A DNA stretch of 64,000 bases from Candidatus Saccharibacteria bacterium HGW-Saccharibacteria-1. Lineage in GTDB: Bacteria; Patescibacteriota; Saccharimonadia; Saccharimonadales; Saccharimonadaceae. The notes under the pieces are model-generated. The model saw only the letters and a program-made list of their open reading frames with translations. It searched no databases and was not told where the DNA came from. The translations under genes were made by a program, and so were the position numbers. The stretch's first letter is position 1. The number at the start of each line of letters is the position of its first letter. The stretch covers positions 66,098 to 130,097 of the forward strand of contig PGXZ01000002.1 of the NCBI GenBank assembly GCA_002839415.1, in the 5' to 3' direction. Of the stretch, positions 20,423 through 29,056 are shown in pieces.

Positions 20423-20444
20423 GGGGGTATCCTTTTTTAAAGGC

Positions 20445-21224
20445 TTAAAAATTTTGACGGATGTATAACCTCATCCGTCTTGGATAGTAGACAAATTTGT
20501 ATAAACTTGATGCTTGGCTTAAACGTGATAAGTTATCAAACTCATATTTATCGTCTAAGTCTTTCAATATTTTATGGGCTGACTTGAGAAGCACTTTTGC
20601 TTCATTTTTGTTATCAAGCAGTAATAATACTTCACCCATAAAGCTTTCGCAAATTGCCATACGTTTAACATCGTTTTTCTTCGAGCTACATATTAAACTG
20701 TGGCATCTTTCAAAAACGACATTTGCTTCATCCAAGTAACGACTATCGTTACTTGATTTAAAGCGGTCAAGGTGGTTTATGCCAAGTTCCAATAGAGCCG
20801 AAATAATTAGCTCTCTGTCTTGTCCGCACAAACCTAAAGCATTCAAAAAAGCTTCTTCAGCCTTTATTAGCCATTTTTTGACTAATAATTTTTTGTACCA
20901 CTTTTTTGAATATAACCTGGCCGACAACCCCATCATCATTGCTGTATGATATCTTTCGATATCATTTTTGCAATATTTAAGGTTTACCTCAAACTGACCG
21001 TATGCCTGTATGTAGTTTTTTGACGTAAAATCATTATACGCAAGTTGATCAATTTTTTGATATTCCTTTTGATAGCATTCTTTCAAAAAATCCAGATAAT
21101 CTTCTTCTGGGTCGTCTAAAAAATCGGCCATGTAATCAATTTTATCGTTATCGTCCTCATCTAACTCGTCTTGATAATTTTGATTGCTTTCCCTGGGTTT
21201 AAACTCAAATATTTTCCCTGACAA
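20445..21224 (-). CDS. Hypothetical cytosolic helical (TPR-like) protein
   Basis: 259 aa, TTG start preceded by SD-like AGAGGTGG; helical repeat-like composition; no recognised family. Confidence 0.6.
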   Translation of the reverse strand: MSGKIFEFKPRESNQNYQDELDEDDNDKIDYMADFLDDPEEDYLDFLKECYQKEYQKIDQLAYNDFTSKNYIQAYGQFEVNLKYCKNDIERYHTAMMMGLSARLYSKKWYKKLLVKKWLIKAEEAFLNALGLCGQDRELIISALLELGINHLDRFKSSNDSRYLDEANVVFERCHSLICSSKKNDVKRMAICESFMGEVLLLLDNKNEAKVLLKSAHKILKDLDDKYEFDNLSRLSQASSLYKFVYYPRRMRLYIRQNF

Positions 21225-21332
21225 AAACTCACCACCTCTTGTTTTTTAAGGAACCCTTGCTTATATTTTATAACTTTTGACCACTAATGTCAAATGTAAA
21301 GTATTAAATATTGTGATATAATAACAGATATT

Positions 21333-22679
21333 ATGGCAAGTAAAAATGAAAAGATGGAAGCGATTGTATCGCTGGCAAAACGGCGCGGATTTATTTATCA
21401 AGGTAGCGAGATTTATGGTGGCCTAAGTGGTACTTGGGATTTTGGTCCACTAGGTACGGCATTAAAACGCAATATCATGGATTTGTGGTGGAAGATGTTT
21501 GTCGAAGATCGCGAAGACATGTATGGTGTTGATGCGGCGATTTTAATGAACCAAAAAGTATGGCAGGCGAGTGGTCATGTTGATACATTTGCTGATCCAT
21601 TGGTTGAGGACTTGGTGACTAATCAACGATATCGAGTAGATCACTTATTGAAAGACGCAGGTTTTAAAGTCGATGGTTTAAGTTTTGACGATTTGAATAA
21701 AATGATAATCGAAAATAAGGTTAAAAGTCCAAATGGAAATTCACTATCCGAAGTCCGCACCTTTAACATGATGTTTAAAACTAATGTTGGTCCGGTATCG
21801 GACGAATCAAGTATTAGTTACCTTCGTCCAGAAACCGCCCAAGGCATCTTCACTAACTTTAAAAATGTTGTCGATTGCTTTTATCCAGATTTACCATTCG
21901 GTATCGGTCAACAGGGCAAGGCATTTCGTAACGAAATTAGCCCACGTGATTTCATTTTCCGTTCACGCGAATTTGAACAAATGGAAGTCGAATATTTTGT
22001 TCATCCTGAAAAATGGGAAGAGTCATTTGAAATGTGGCGCAAGCTTGTTTGGGATTGGTGCGAGGCGATTGGCCTTCCAAAAGAGTCTGTTCATGAACTA
22101 GAAGTTCCAGCCGAGGACAGGGCACATTACAGCAAGCGCACAATCGATTTCGAATTTGATTTTCCAATTGGTCGCGAAGAACTGTTGGGTCTAGCATATC
22201 GAACCGACTTTGATCTTGGTAATATTCAACGTGTAGCTGGCAAAAACATGGATTACAGCGTCAAAGGCACAAATGAAAAATTCATTCCTCACGTAATCGA
22301 ACCTAGTTTTGGTGTTGAACGTGCTTTGATGGCAGTTATGTCATCTGCATATCGCGAGGATGAAGTAAACGGCGAAAAGCGCATATATCTCAAATTCCCA
22401 GAACACTTGGCACCAATCAAATTTGCCGTTTCGCCGCTACTAAAAAACAAACCAGAACTCGTCGCCAAAGCTCGTGAAGTTTTTACGATTCTCAAGAAAA
22501 AACATGGCGCAGTTATGTGGGATGACAACGGCAATATCGGTAAACGTTACCGTCGCCAGGACGAAATCGGTACGCCATACTGTGTAGTAATCGATTTTGA
22601 TACTCTTGAAGATAACACTGTAACTATCCGTGACCGTGATACGACCGAGCAAAAACGAGTCCCAATCGCCGAGCTTTAA
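21333..22679 (+). CDS. glyS: Glycyl-tRNA synthetase (single-chain, class II)
   Basis: KRRGFIYQGSEIYGGLSGTWDFGPLGTALKRN, RPETAQGIFTNFKNV, EPSFGVERALMAV. Confidence 0.96.
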   Translation: MASKNEKMEAIVSLAKRRGFIYQGSEIYGGLSGTWDFGPLGTALKRNIMDLWWKMFVEDREDMYGVDAAILMNQKVWQASGHVDTFADPLVEDLVTNQRYRVDHLLKDAGFKVDGLSFDDLNKMIIENKVKSPNGNSLSEVRTFNMMFKTNVGPVSDESSISYLRPETAQGIFTNFKNVVDCFYPDLPFGIGQQGKAFRNEISPRDFIFRSREFEQMEVEYFVHPEKWEESFEMWRKLVWDWCEAIGLPKESVHELEVPAEDRAHYSKRTIDFEFDFPIGREELLGLAYRTDFDLGNIQRVAGKNMDYSVKGTNEKFIPHVIEPSFGVERALMAVMSSAYREDEVNGEKRIYLKFPEHLAPIKFAVSPLLKNKPELVAKAREVFTILKKKHGAVMWDDNGNIGKRYRRQDEIGTPYCVVIDFDTLEDNTVTIRDRDTTEQKRVPIAEL

Positions 22680-22706
22680 ATAGTTACTCCTGTAAACTTA
22701 TAAAAT

Positions 22707-22740
22707 ATAAAAGAAACGCTAAATCTAGCGTTTCTTTTAT
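22707..22740. terminator. Intrinsic terminator
   Basis: ATAAAAGAAACGCTA-aatc-TAGCGTTTCTTTTAT, 15-bp perfect stem. Confidence 0.9.
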
Positions 22741-22760
22741 ATAAATTCCCCAAAAATTAA

Positions 22761-22847
22761 CTAATAAACTTTTTTCTCTTTTGCAGCCTTGTCTTTTGAT
22801 GGGGCTTTCTTTGTGCCTTTGCCTGGCTTTGATGCACCTTTTGCCAT
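22761..22847 (-). CDS. Tiny basic protein, 28 aa (MAKGASKPGKGTKKAPSKDKAAKEKKVY)
   Basis: ATG preceded by perfect SD (AGGAGGTTTTAAA ATG), clean TAG stop; below the size cutoff of the ORF track. Confidence 0.65.
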   Translation of the reverse strand: MAKGASKPGKGTKKAPSKDKAAKEKKVY

Positions 22848-22942
22848 TTTAAAACCTCCTGTTTAATCTTCATTATCTATTATGCGCTAACAAGCATAAT
22901 AATTTCAAGCAAACAGAGTATTTTATAGTAGAATAGATAGGT

Positions 22943-23380
22943 ATGATAACGTATTTTACTGATGGTAGCTGCAGTCCGAACCCTGGTCCAGGCGGATTTG
23001 CTGTGATAAAAAATGACGCCCCGGCTATTGTTGGACACGAACTAAATTCGACTAATATTCGCATGGAAGGCCTGGCGATGATCGCCGCCCTAACAGATGC
23101 AAATGGCGATGAATGCCAAATTTTTAGCGATAGTGAATTTTGGATTAACGTTGTTACAAAATGGTCACCGTCATGGGAGGCTAATGGCTGGAAAAAGAAA
23201 AACGGAGAGATTAAAAACCTTGATATAGTAGTGGAGTTGTGTGGACTATACAAGGAATCAAACGCCAAACTCACCTGGGTTCGCGGACACAACGGCAATA
23301 ATAACAACGAATTAGCTGACGTCTGGGCTAATAAAGCGCGAGAAGAAAAACTAACTGGTTACATAGAAGAGGGAATCTAA
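22943..23380 (+). CDS. rnhA: Ribonuclease HI
   Basis: YFTDGSCSPNPGPGGFAVI, RMEGLAMIAAL, FSDSEFWIN, VRGHNGNNNNELADVWANKA. Confidence 0.88.
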   Translation: MITYFTDGSCSPNPGPGGFAVIKNDAPAIVGHELNSTNIRMEGLAMIAALTDANGDECQIFSDSEFWINVVTKWSPSWEANGWKKKNGEIKNLDIVVELCGLYKESNAKLTWVRGHNGNNNNELADVWANKAREEKLTGYIEEGI

Positions 23381-23381
23381 C

Positions 23382-24359
23382 ATGGAAGAAAAAAACGAAC
23401 CAACTGATATTTTTTTGTGGGCAAATAATGTTGATGGAATTAAAAAAGAGTTAGACGTTCAGTTCTTTTTGTTCAACAAACATTACACGCCATACACAAC
23501 AAGCTTTAGTAGCGAGCTAAACACTCAGATCAAGCCGCTATTTTTATTTGATTTAATCAATTTTGTAAATCTGGGAGCAGGTACTGGTTTGTCGGTTCGC
23601 GATTTTGAACTATCTGAAAACGAAGAAAACGTTTTGTTGCGGACTGACCTCGAGAAGGTAGGTCGTGCTGAGACATTGCTGAATCTTATCGAGCATCAAC
23701 GTGGCGATATTGTTGAGTTTAGTGAGCAAGAGCACGAATTCAAGCGTATAAAGGGCATTTTAGCTCGTTTTACACACAAAGATTCACCAAACAAGCCTTT
23801 TTACGTCATTAAACAGATTTCTCAGGGCAACGTTCTAAACGGCTCGACCGCTTGGGAATTTCGCGATGGACGGTTTGGCGCTTTTCAGGCCGAAGTTGGC
23901 ATGAAGGTTCCGGCTGATAACCAGGTTATGATTGTCGACAAAGATATTTTTGTCTTTAATCAGCCAAAGTTTGAGCGGTTGTTTAATTACGATTACAAAA
24001 AACAAGCCCTAGCTGATCAAAAAGTTGCCGAGATTGAAAAGCAATTTAAGCTAAGTTTCCCAGAGGGAATGGATTTGCAATCATTGGTCCGTGAGCGTAA
24101 AAAGACGGTCAATAAACTTCAAAAAATTGAAGTTGGCGAAGTAACTCAAGAGCAGGTGATTGAATATGCTGATAGCATGCAGCTAGAGCTAATGACCGAT
24201 GACGCTGGCGCAATAATTATCATGGACGGCAACGACCTAGATGTATTTGTGAATTTGATTAACGAAGATTACATAACTAGTGAAATTACAGGCCGTCGTT
24301 ACGAGGTCAAAAGCAAGAAGTTGCTTGACGACCCAGAGGGTGAGCCACCGCGAGGTTAA
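23382..24359 (+). CDS. KwaB-like (DUF4868) domain protein
   Basis: PFYVIKQISQGNVLNG...DKDIFVFNQPKFERLFNYDYKKQALADQKVAEIEKQF...LVRERKKTVNKLQKI...LINEDYITSEITGRRYEVKSKKLL match the DUF4868 pattern from memory; starts 1 nt after the rnhA stop. Confidence 0.7.
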   Translation: MEEKNEPTDIFLWANNVDGIKKELDVQFFLFNKHYTPYTTSFSSELNTQIKPLFLFDLINFVNLGAGTGLSVRDFELSENEENVLLRTDLEKVGRAETLLNLIEHQRGDIVEFSEQEHEFKRIKGILARFTHKDSPNKPFYVIKQISQGNVLNGSTAWEFRDGRFGAFQAEVGMKVPADNQVMIVDKDIFVFNQPKFERLFNYDYKKQALADQKVAEIEKQFKLSFPEGMDLQSLVRERKKTVNKLQKIEVGEVTQEQVIEYADSMQLELMTDDAGAIIIMDGNDLDVFVNLINEDYITSEITGRRYEVKSKKLLDDPEGEPPRG

Positions 24360-24378
24360 ATCTCCTAATCTTTCATTT

Positions 24379-24403
24379 AAACCCCGCTAATTTGGCGGGG
24401 TTT
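24379..24403 (+). terminator. Intrinsic terminator
   Basis: AAACCCCGC-taatttg-GCGGGGTTT followed by T-rich tract. Confidence 0.88.
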
Positions 24404-24449
24404 ATTTTATATTATTTTTATTATATAAAGATATAGCTAATCAATACTA

Positions 24450-24478
24450 TTGACAATTATCATAATATATGCTAACAT
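24450..24478 (+). promoter_or_regulatory. Sigma70-type promoter
   Basis: TTGACA (24450) - 17 nt - TAACAT (24473). Confidence 0.65.
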
Positions 24479-24521
24479 TCATGTATAAATAAAACCAAAT
24501 AAAAAGGAATTAAAAAATAAT

Positions 24522-25490
24522 ATGTCTGCTGAAAAGTGTACAACAAGTAAAGAGGAATTCAGGGCCGTTGATACAAGCGACCTAGATTTTGATGATGCGG
24601 TTGAAGGATCGGGACGTAATAGTCGAGTTGCAAGGGCTGCTGACAATGTTAGGGATTTTGCTGATAATTTTGGTGATTTCGCTGAGAGCATGCACGAAAA
24701 GCGCATCGACTTCCAGAATGATCTAGTCGAGTCGATAAAGGACCGAGCTAATTTTATAAAAGAGAACGCTCAGGAAACTGGTGGTAAAGCACTTAGTTTT
24801 TTCCAGAAAGTCGGTGAAGTTAGTAAGAAGGTTGGTAAGACTATCGGGCTCGTTACGCTTGGTGCTGCTGTTATGGGCGTCGAAGCTGGTGCTAAGGTTG
24901 CAAATCATGTAAAAGAATCTGCCTCAGAGGCTTATTCGGACGGAAAGCAATTTGCTTCTGACAAGGTAGAATCTGGCAAGCAAACGATTAACAATACAGT
25001 TGAAAGTGTTAAGGGTTTTGCTGGTGATCGCAAGGCAGAGATCGTAGAAGTTATTAACGCTTGTAAAGATAAAAAAGCAGAGGCTGTTGCCCGTATTGAT
25101 GCTCGTCGCCAAGCTCGAGAAGACCGAAGGACTGCAAGGGCGGAAATAAAGGCAGAGAACGCAGCTGAAAAGGCTAACCAAAAAGCAATTGAAGCTAGGG
25201 AGAAGGCTTTGGACGTCGCCCTACAGGCTAAATTCCGTATGGCTGACAGAGAAGCTCGAAGATTAAAAATAGAAGAGATTAAGGGTTCTGTCGTGGATAG
25301 TATTAACGAAAAGAAAGATGCTATTTCTGAAAGGAAAGAAAAAATCGGCAATGGCGTTAGCAGTTTTGCCGAGTCAGCCTTAAATTTCTTTAAAAAGGCA
25401 AGGCAAACTGGTCAGGCGGCATACGAAGCAGCGACCGAAACCTGGAACTCTTACGACCAAAATAAAATAGACGATAATCCAGATTTATAA
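24522..25490 (+). CDS. Long charged coiled-coil / amphipathic-helix protein, unknown function
   Basis: 322 aa, Ala/Lys/Glu-rich helical repeats; SD-like upstream (aaaaggaatt). Confidence 0.7.
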   Translation: MSAEKCTTSKEEFRAVDTSDLDFDDAVEGSGRNSRVARAADNVRDFADNFGDFAESMHEKRIDFQNDLVESIKDRANFIKENAQETGGKALSFFQKVGEVSKKVGKTIGLVTLGAAVMGVEAGAKVANHVKESASEAYSDGKQFASDKVESGKQTINNTVESVKGFAGDRKAEIVEVINACKDKKAEAVARIDARRQAREDRRTARAEIKAENAAEKANQKAIEAREKALDVALQAKFRMADREARRLKIEEIKGSVVDSINEKKDAISERKEKIGNGVSSFAESALNFFKKARQTGQAAYEAATETWNSYDQNKIDDNPDL

Positions 25491-25536
25491 TTAGATAAAT
25501 AGTTTATAATTAAAACAAATAAAAGGAAAAAATGAA

Positions 25537-25851
25537 ATGAACAAAAATTACACAATTACAGCAGCAGATTTAACAACAATGGGTATTAACTTAACAGATG
25601 ACAAGATGACGTCTTTGTTGGACCATCTAAACCAAGAATTGAATGAGCGAGTCGGCACGGCTTTGCTACAGGAATTGGACGACGAGCAGATTGACGAATA
25701 TAATGAATTTATTAAAACCGCCAGCGAAGATCAAGTAGGTGAATGGTTAAGTTCAAAAATACCCGAGTTTACTCAAATTATCCAAGATGAAATCGATGTT
25801 ATGCTGGGTGATGTTGCCGAAAAGGCTGAGAAGCTTGGCGAAGAAGCCTGA
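25537..25851 (+). CDS. Small acidic protein (DUF5663-like)
   Basis: 104 aa, NQELNERVGTALLQELDDEQIDEYNEFI; SD aaaaggaaaaa. Confidence 0.65.
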   Translation: MNKNYTITAADLTTMGINLTDDKMTSLLDHLNQELNERVGTALLQELDDEQIDEYNEFIKTASEDQVGEWLSSKIPEFTQIIQDEIDVMLGDVAEKAEKLGEEA

Positions 25852-25872
25852 AAATATAATTTCTAAGATAAT

Positions 25873-25902
25873 AAACAACCCCTTTATAGTAAGGGGTTGT
25901 TT
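25873..25902 (+). terminator. Intrinsic terminator
   Basis: AAACAACCCCTT-tatagt-AAGGGGTTGTTT, 12-bp perfect stem plus T-tract. Confidence 0.92.
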
Positions 25903-25988
25903 TAATGAGGGAATCGCGTTAATTGGGTTATAATTAGTTATGCTAATGGCGCTGTTTAGTGGTGCCGATAATTACAGATAGAGATGAT

Positions 25989-26438
25989 ATGAAAGACGTA
26001 ATAATTGACGAATACATAGATTGTATCAGTGACTTGCTGAGTGAAGAAATTGTCTGGTCGATGGATGATTTGCCTCATCATGCTGATGTTAGCTGTTTAG
26101 ACCACTGTTTTAATGTGTCATTTTTAAGTTTTTCGATTTGTAAGCGGTTGGGATTTGACTATCGAGCGGCTGCTAGGGGCGGATTGTTGCACGATTTCTT
26201 TTTATATGATTGGCATGGTACGAAGTGGAGGAATGTTCATGGGATAAAACATCCTAAATTGGCATTAGCGAATGCTAGGCGATATTTTGAAATCAGCAAT
26301 AAGGAAGCTTCAATAATTAAAAAACATATGTGGCCGCTAACGATCTTTCCGGCGCTTCACAAGGAAGCTTATGTGGTGATGTTGGTTGATAAATATTGTA
26401 CGATTATGGAAATATTACGGCTAAAAACTAAAAAGTAG
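25989..26438 (+). CDS. HD-domain phosphohydrolase
   Basis: CLDHCFNVSFLSFSICKRLGFDYRAAARGGLLHDFFLYDW; start could be ATG 25989 or GTG 25959/25962. Confidence 0.8.
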   Translation: MKDVIIDEYIDCISDLLSEEIVWSMDDLPHHADVSCLDHCFNVSFLSFSICKRLGFDYRAAARGGLLHDFFLYDWHGTKWRNVHGIKHPKLALANARRYFEISNKEASIIKKHMWPLTIFPALHKEAYVVMLVDKYCTIMEILRLKTKK

Positions 26439-26488
26439 CTCTGGTTAAAAGTATCTATAAAAGCCAACATAGTTTATAATTAGTCTTA

Positions 26489-28006
26489 ATGAAACAGGGG
26501 ATGGCACTTGAGGTTATGCTTTCGGGAGAAAGTGTTTTGCTAACTGGCCCAGCGGGGGCTGGCAAGACTTTTGTGTTGAATCAATTTATTCGTCAAGCTA
26601 AGGGCGATGGAAAACATATATCTGTAACTGCGACGACGGGATTGGCGGCGACGCACCTGGGTGGGGCAACGATTCACTCGTGGAGTGGAATTGGTATAAA
26701 TGACGAGCTGTCCAGTAATTTCTTAGATTCGATGGCTAAGGGGCGACGAGAAATTATTGAAAAGACTGATGTGCTGATAATTGATGAGATTAGTATGTTG
26801 CATGACTTTCGCCTGGATATGATTGATGAGGTTTGTCGGGCTGTCAGAATGAAAGATGTACCATTCGGTGGGATTCAACTGATTATGAGCGGCGACTTCT
26901 TTCAATTGCCACCAATTAACCGTGGTGATTCGCGGGCGGGTGGTTTTGTAGTTAATAGCGAAGTTTGGCGTGAACTTGAGCCGGTTATTTGCTATTTGGA
27001 AGAGCAGCATCGCCAAGATGACGAACAATTGCTGGATATTTTGAATGCACTTCGGGCGGGCGATTTGAGGCGACATCATGCGCAGTGTTTATTGGATCGA
27101 GTTGACGTTGAGCCAAGTGGCGACGAGGTTTTGACCGAGCTTCATACGGTAAATATTGATGTTGATAAGTTAAATGATTCAAAACTGGATATGCTGGAGG
27201 GTGACGAACTTTTTTATACACAAAGTACGACTGGCAGTAAAAACTATGTTGAATCTTTGCAGCGATCGGTTCTAGCGCCGGCGACATTGCGGCTAAAAAA
27301 GGGTGCGCTAGTTATGGCTGTAAAGAATAGTTTAGAGCGAAAGTATGTTAACGGCAGCATTGGTACGGTGATTGACTTTGAGGCTGGGACGGAGTATCCA
27401 GTGGTAGAATTTAGGAACGGTAAAGTCTTGACGATGCAGCCTGACACCTGGGAACTACGTGATGGTGATAAAAAACGCGCTAGTATTTCGCAGATTCCAC
27501 TGCGTCTAGCGTGGGCGATTACGGTACATAAATCACAGGGAATGACGCTGGATTCGGCCAGGATTGACCTGCGAAAAGCTTTTGTTGAGGGTATGGGATA
27601 TGTAGCGCTTAGCCGAGTAAAAAACTTGAACAACCTTTATTTATCCGGAATCAATCAGATGGCGCTGAGGGTTAGCGAAGATGCGCAATTGATCGATGTT
27701 ACCTTGCGCGACAAGGCGGCCAAGGATTGTAAAAGGTTTAAACATCTGGAAGAAAAAGCGGCAAATAGGAAAATTAAACTTCCAAAAAAGAGCGAAAAAA
27801 AGGCGAGTGGTTGGAAAGAAAAGATTGAAAAAATGCGCGAAACCCACCCAAATGCTTATCGTCCCTGGGAAAATCAACAAGACGCGCTTTTAAAAGAAAA
27901 GTTTCAAAATGGTGCAACTATTAAAGAATTGAGTGATTTGCTAGGGCGGCACGAAGGCTCAATCAAGATGAGGTTACAGAAGTTTTTCGGTGAAGATGTA
28001 ATATAA
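26489..28006 (+). CDS. PIF1/RecD-like DNA helicase with C-terminal HTH-like extension
   Basis: LLTGPAGAGKTFVLNQFI, LIIDEISML, GDFFQLPP, AWAITVHKSQGMTLDSARIDL, YVALSRVKNL; C-terminus TIKELSDLLGRHEGSIKMRLQKFFGED. Confidence 0.9.
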   Translation: MKQGMALEVMLSGESVLLTGPAGAGKTFVLNQFIRQAKGDGKHISVTATTGLAATHLGGATIHSWSGIGINDELSSNFLDSMAKGRREIIEKTDVLIIDEISMLHDFRLDMIDEVCRAVRMKDVPFGGIQLIMSGDFFQLPPINRGDSRAGGFVVNSEVWRELEPVICYLEEQHRQDDEQLLDILNALRAGDLRRHHAQCLLDRVDVEPSGDEVLTELHTVNIDVDKLNDSKLDMLEGDELFYTQSTTGSKNYVESLQRSVLAPATLRLKKGALVMAVKNSLERKYVNGSIGTVIDFEAGTEYPVVEFRNGKVLTMQPDTWELRDGDKKRASISQIPLRLAWAITVHKSQGMTLDSARIDLRKAFVEGMGYVALSRVKNLNNLYLSGINQMALRVSEDAQLIDVTLRDKAAKDCKRFKHLEEKAANRKIKLPKKSEKKASGWKEKIEKMRETHPNAYRPWENQQDALLKEKFQNGATIKELSDLLGRHEGSIKMRLQKFFGEDVI

Positions 28007-28014
28007 TAGAGATT

Positions 28015-29037
28015 ATGGCATACAATTATGACACTCTATCTGAGCCCGTTACAAAGCAAGAAGTTATTGATTATAAACAAAAGATTTCTAAGGTTAGGAA
28101 TATTTATTCTACATTTAATCAATTAGGAACTATTTTTGGTTTTGTCATTAGTTTTATTCTTGCATTTATGCTAATCACTGTGGGTAGTTTTGAGTTTAAA
28201 AAAGGCAACTATACTTTATTGGTTGCCGGTATTGGTGTAATTTGCTTGACTACAATAGCAGGTCTTGTGACTTATTTTGTGAGTTATCTAAATAAGCTCA
28301 AGGATGACATTAAGCTGTCTCGTTTTTCTCAGGCGAATGGGCTGTCGTATGAGCCAGCTGTTGACGCGGTTGATTTAAAATATTCCGGTATGATATTTAA
28401 TGTCGGATATTCACATTTGTATAGAGGGCGACTAAGGGATAAAACTGGTGATTTATTCGAGATATCAAATTATCAGTACACCATTGGTAGCGGTAAAAAT
28501 AGGCGTACGATTGAAAATGGTTACGTTATGATAAAACTTGATCGTAATTTGCCGAATATCGTATTGGATTCAAACCAGAACAACTTTAAGTTATTGGGTT
28601 TGAACATGAGCAATTTACCAGTAAATTTAAAAAATAACCAAAAGCTTTCACTTGAAGGAGACTTTAATAATTATTTTACACTTTACGCGCCAGTAGGTTA
28701 CGAGCGTGATGCTTTGTATATTTTTACCCCTGATTTAATGGCCTTGTTTGTCGACAATTCAAGCATATTTGATGCTGAGGTTATTGATGATAAACTGTTT
28801 ATTTATTCAAGTAAATTTGATCTTGTGGATTCAAGCGTTCTTGATCGGTTATTCAAGATTATTGATACAGTTGGCAAGAAAACTTTATCTCAAACTGATA
28901 ATTATTCAGATGAACGAGTTGGTAATAGAACCGTTGATGAAGTATCCGTTAGGGGGATGCGTCTAAAGAAGCGATTTGTGTCGGTAGGCGTAGTGTTGTC
29001 TATTGTGATATTTATTTTAATGGTAATAGTATTTTAA
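28015..29037 (+). CDS. DUF3137-like membrane protein
   Basis: Two N-terminal TMs, soluble domain with YTLYAPVGYERDALYIFTPDLMALFVD-type motif, C-terminal TM. Confidence 0.65.
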   Translation: MAYNYDTLSEPVTKQEVIDYKQKISKVRNIYSTFNQLGTIFGFVISFILAFMLITVGSFEFKKGNYTLLVAGIGVICLTTIAGLVTYFVSYLNKLKDDIKLSRFSQANGLSYEPAVDAVDLKYSGMIFNVGYSHLYRGRLRDKTGDLFEISNYQYTIGSGKNRRTIENGYVMIKLDRNLPNIVLDSNQNNFKLLGLNMSNLPVNLKNNQKLSLEGDFNNYFTLYAPVGYERDALYIFTPDLMALFVDNSSIFDAEVIDDKLFIYSSKFDLVDSSVLDRLFKIIDTVGKKTLSQTDNYSDERVGNRTVDEVSVRGMRLKKRFVSVGVVLSIVIFILMVIVF

Positions 29038-29056
29038 TTTCGGCAACTAAATAATC

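Noticed and set aside
22873-23307. 144-aa minus-strand ORF
   Set aside because: Antisense of rnhA, which has all catalytic motifs
24932-25351. 139-aa minus-strand ORF
   Set aside because: Antisense of the coiled-coil gene; Ser/Ala/Leu-rich shadow frame
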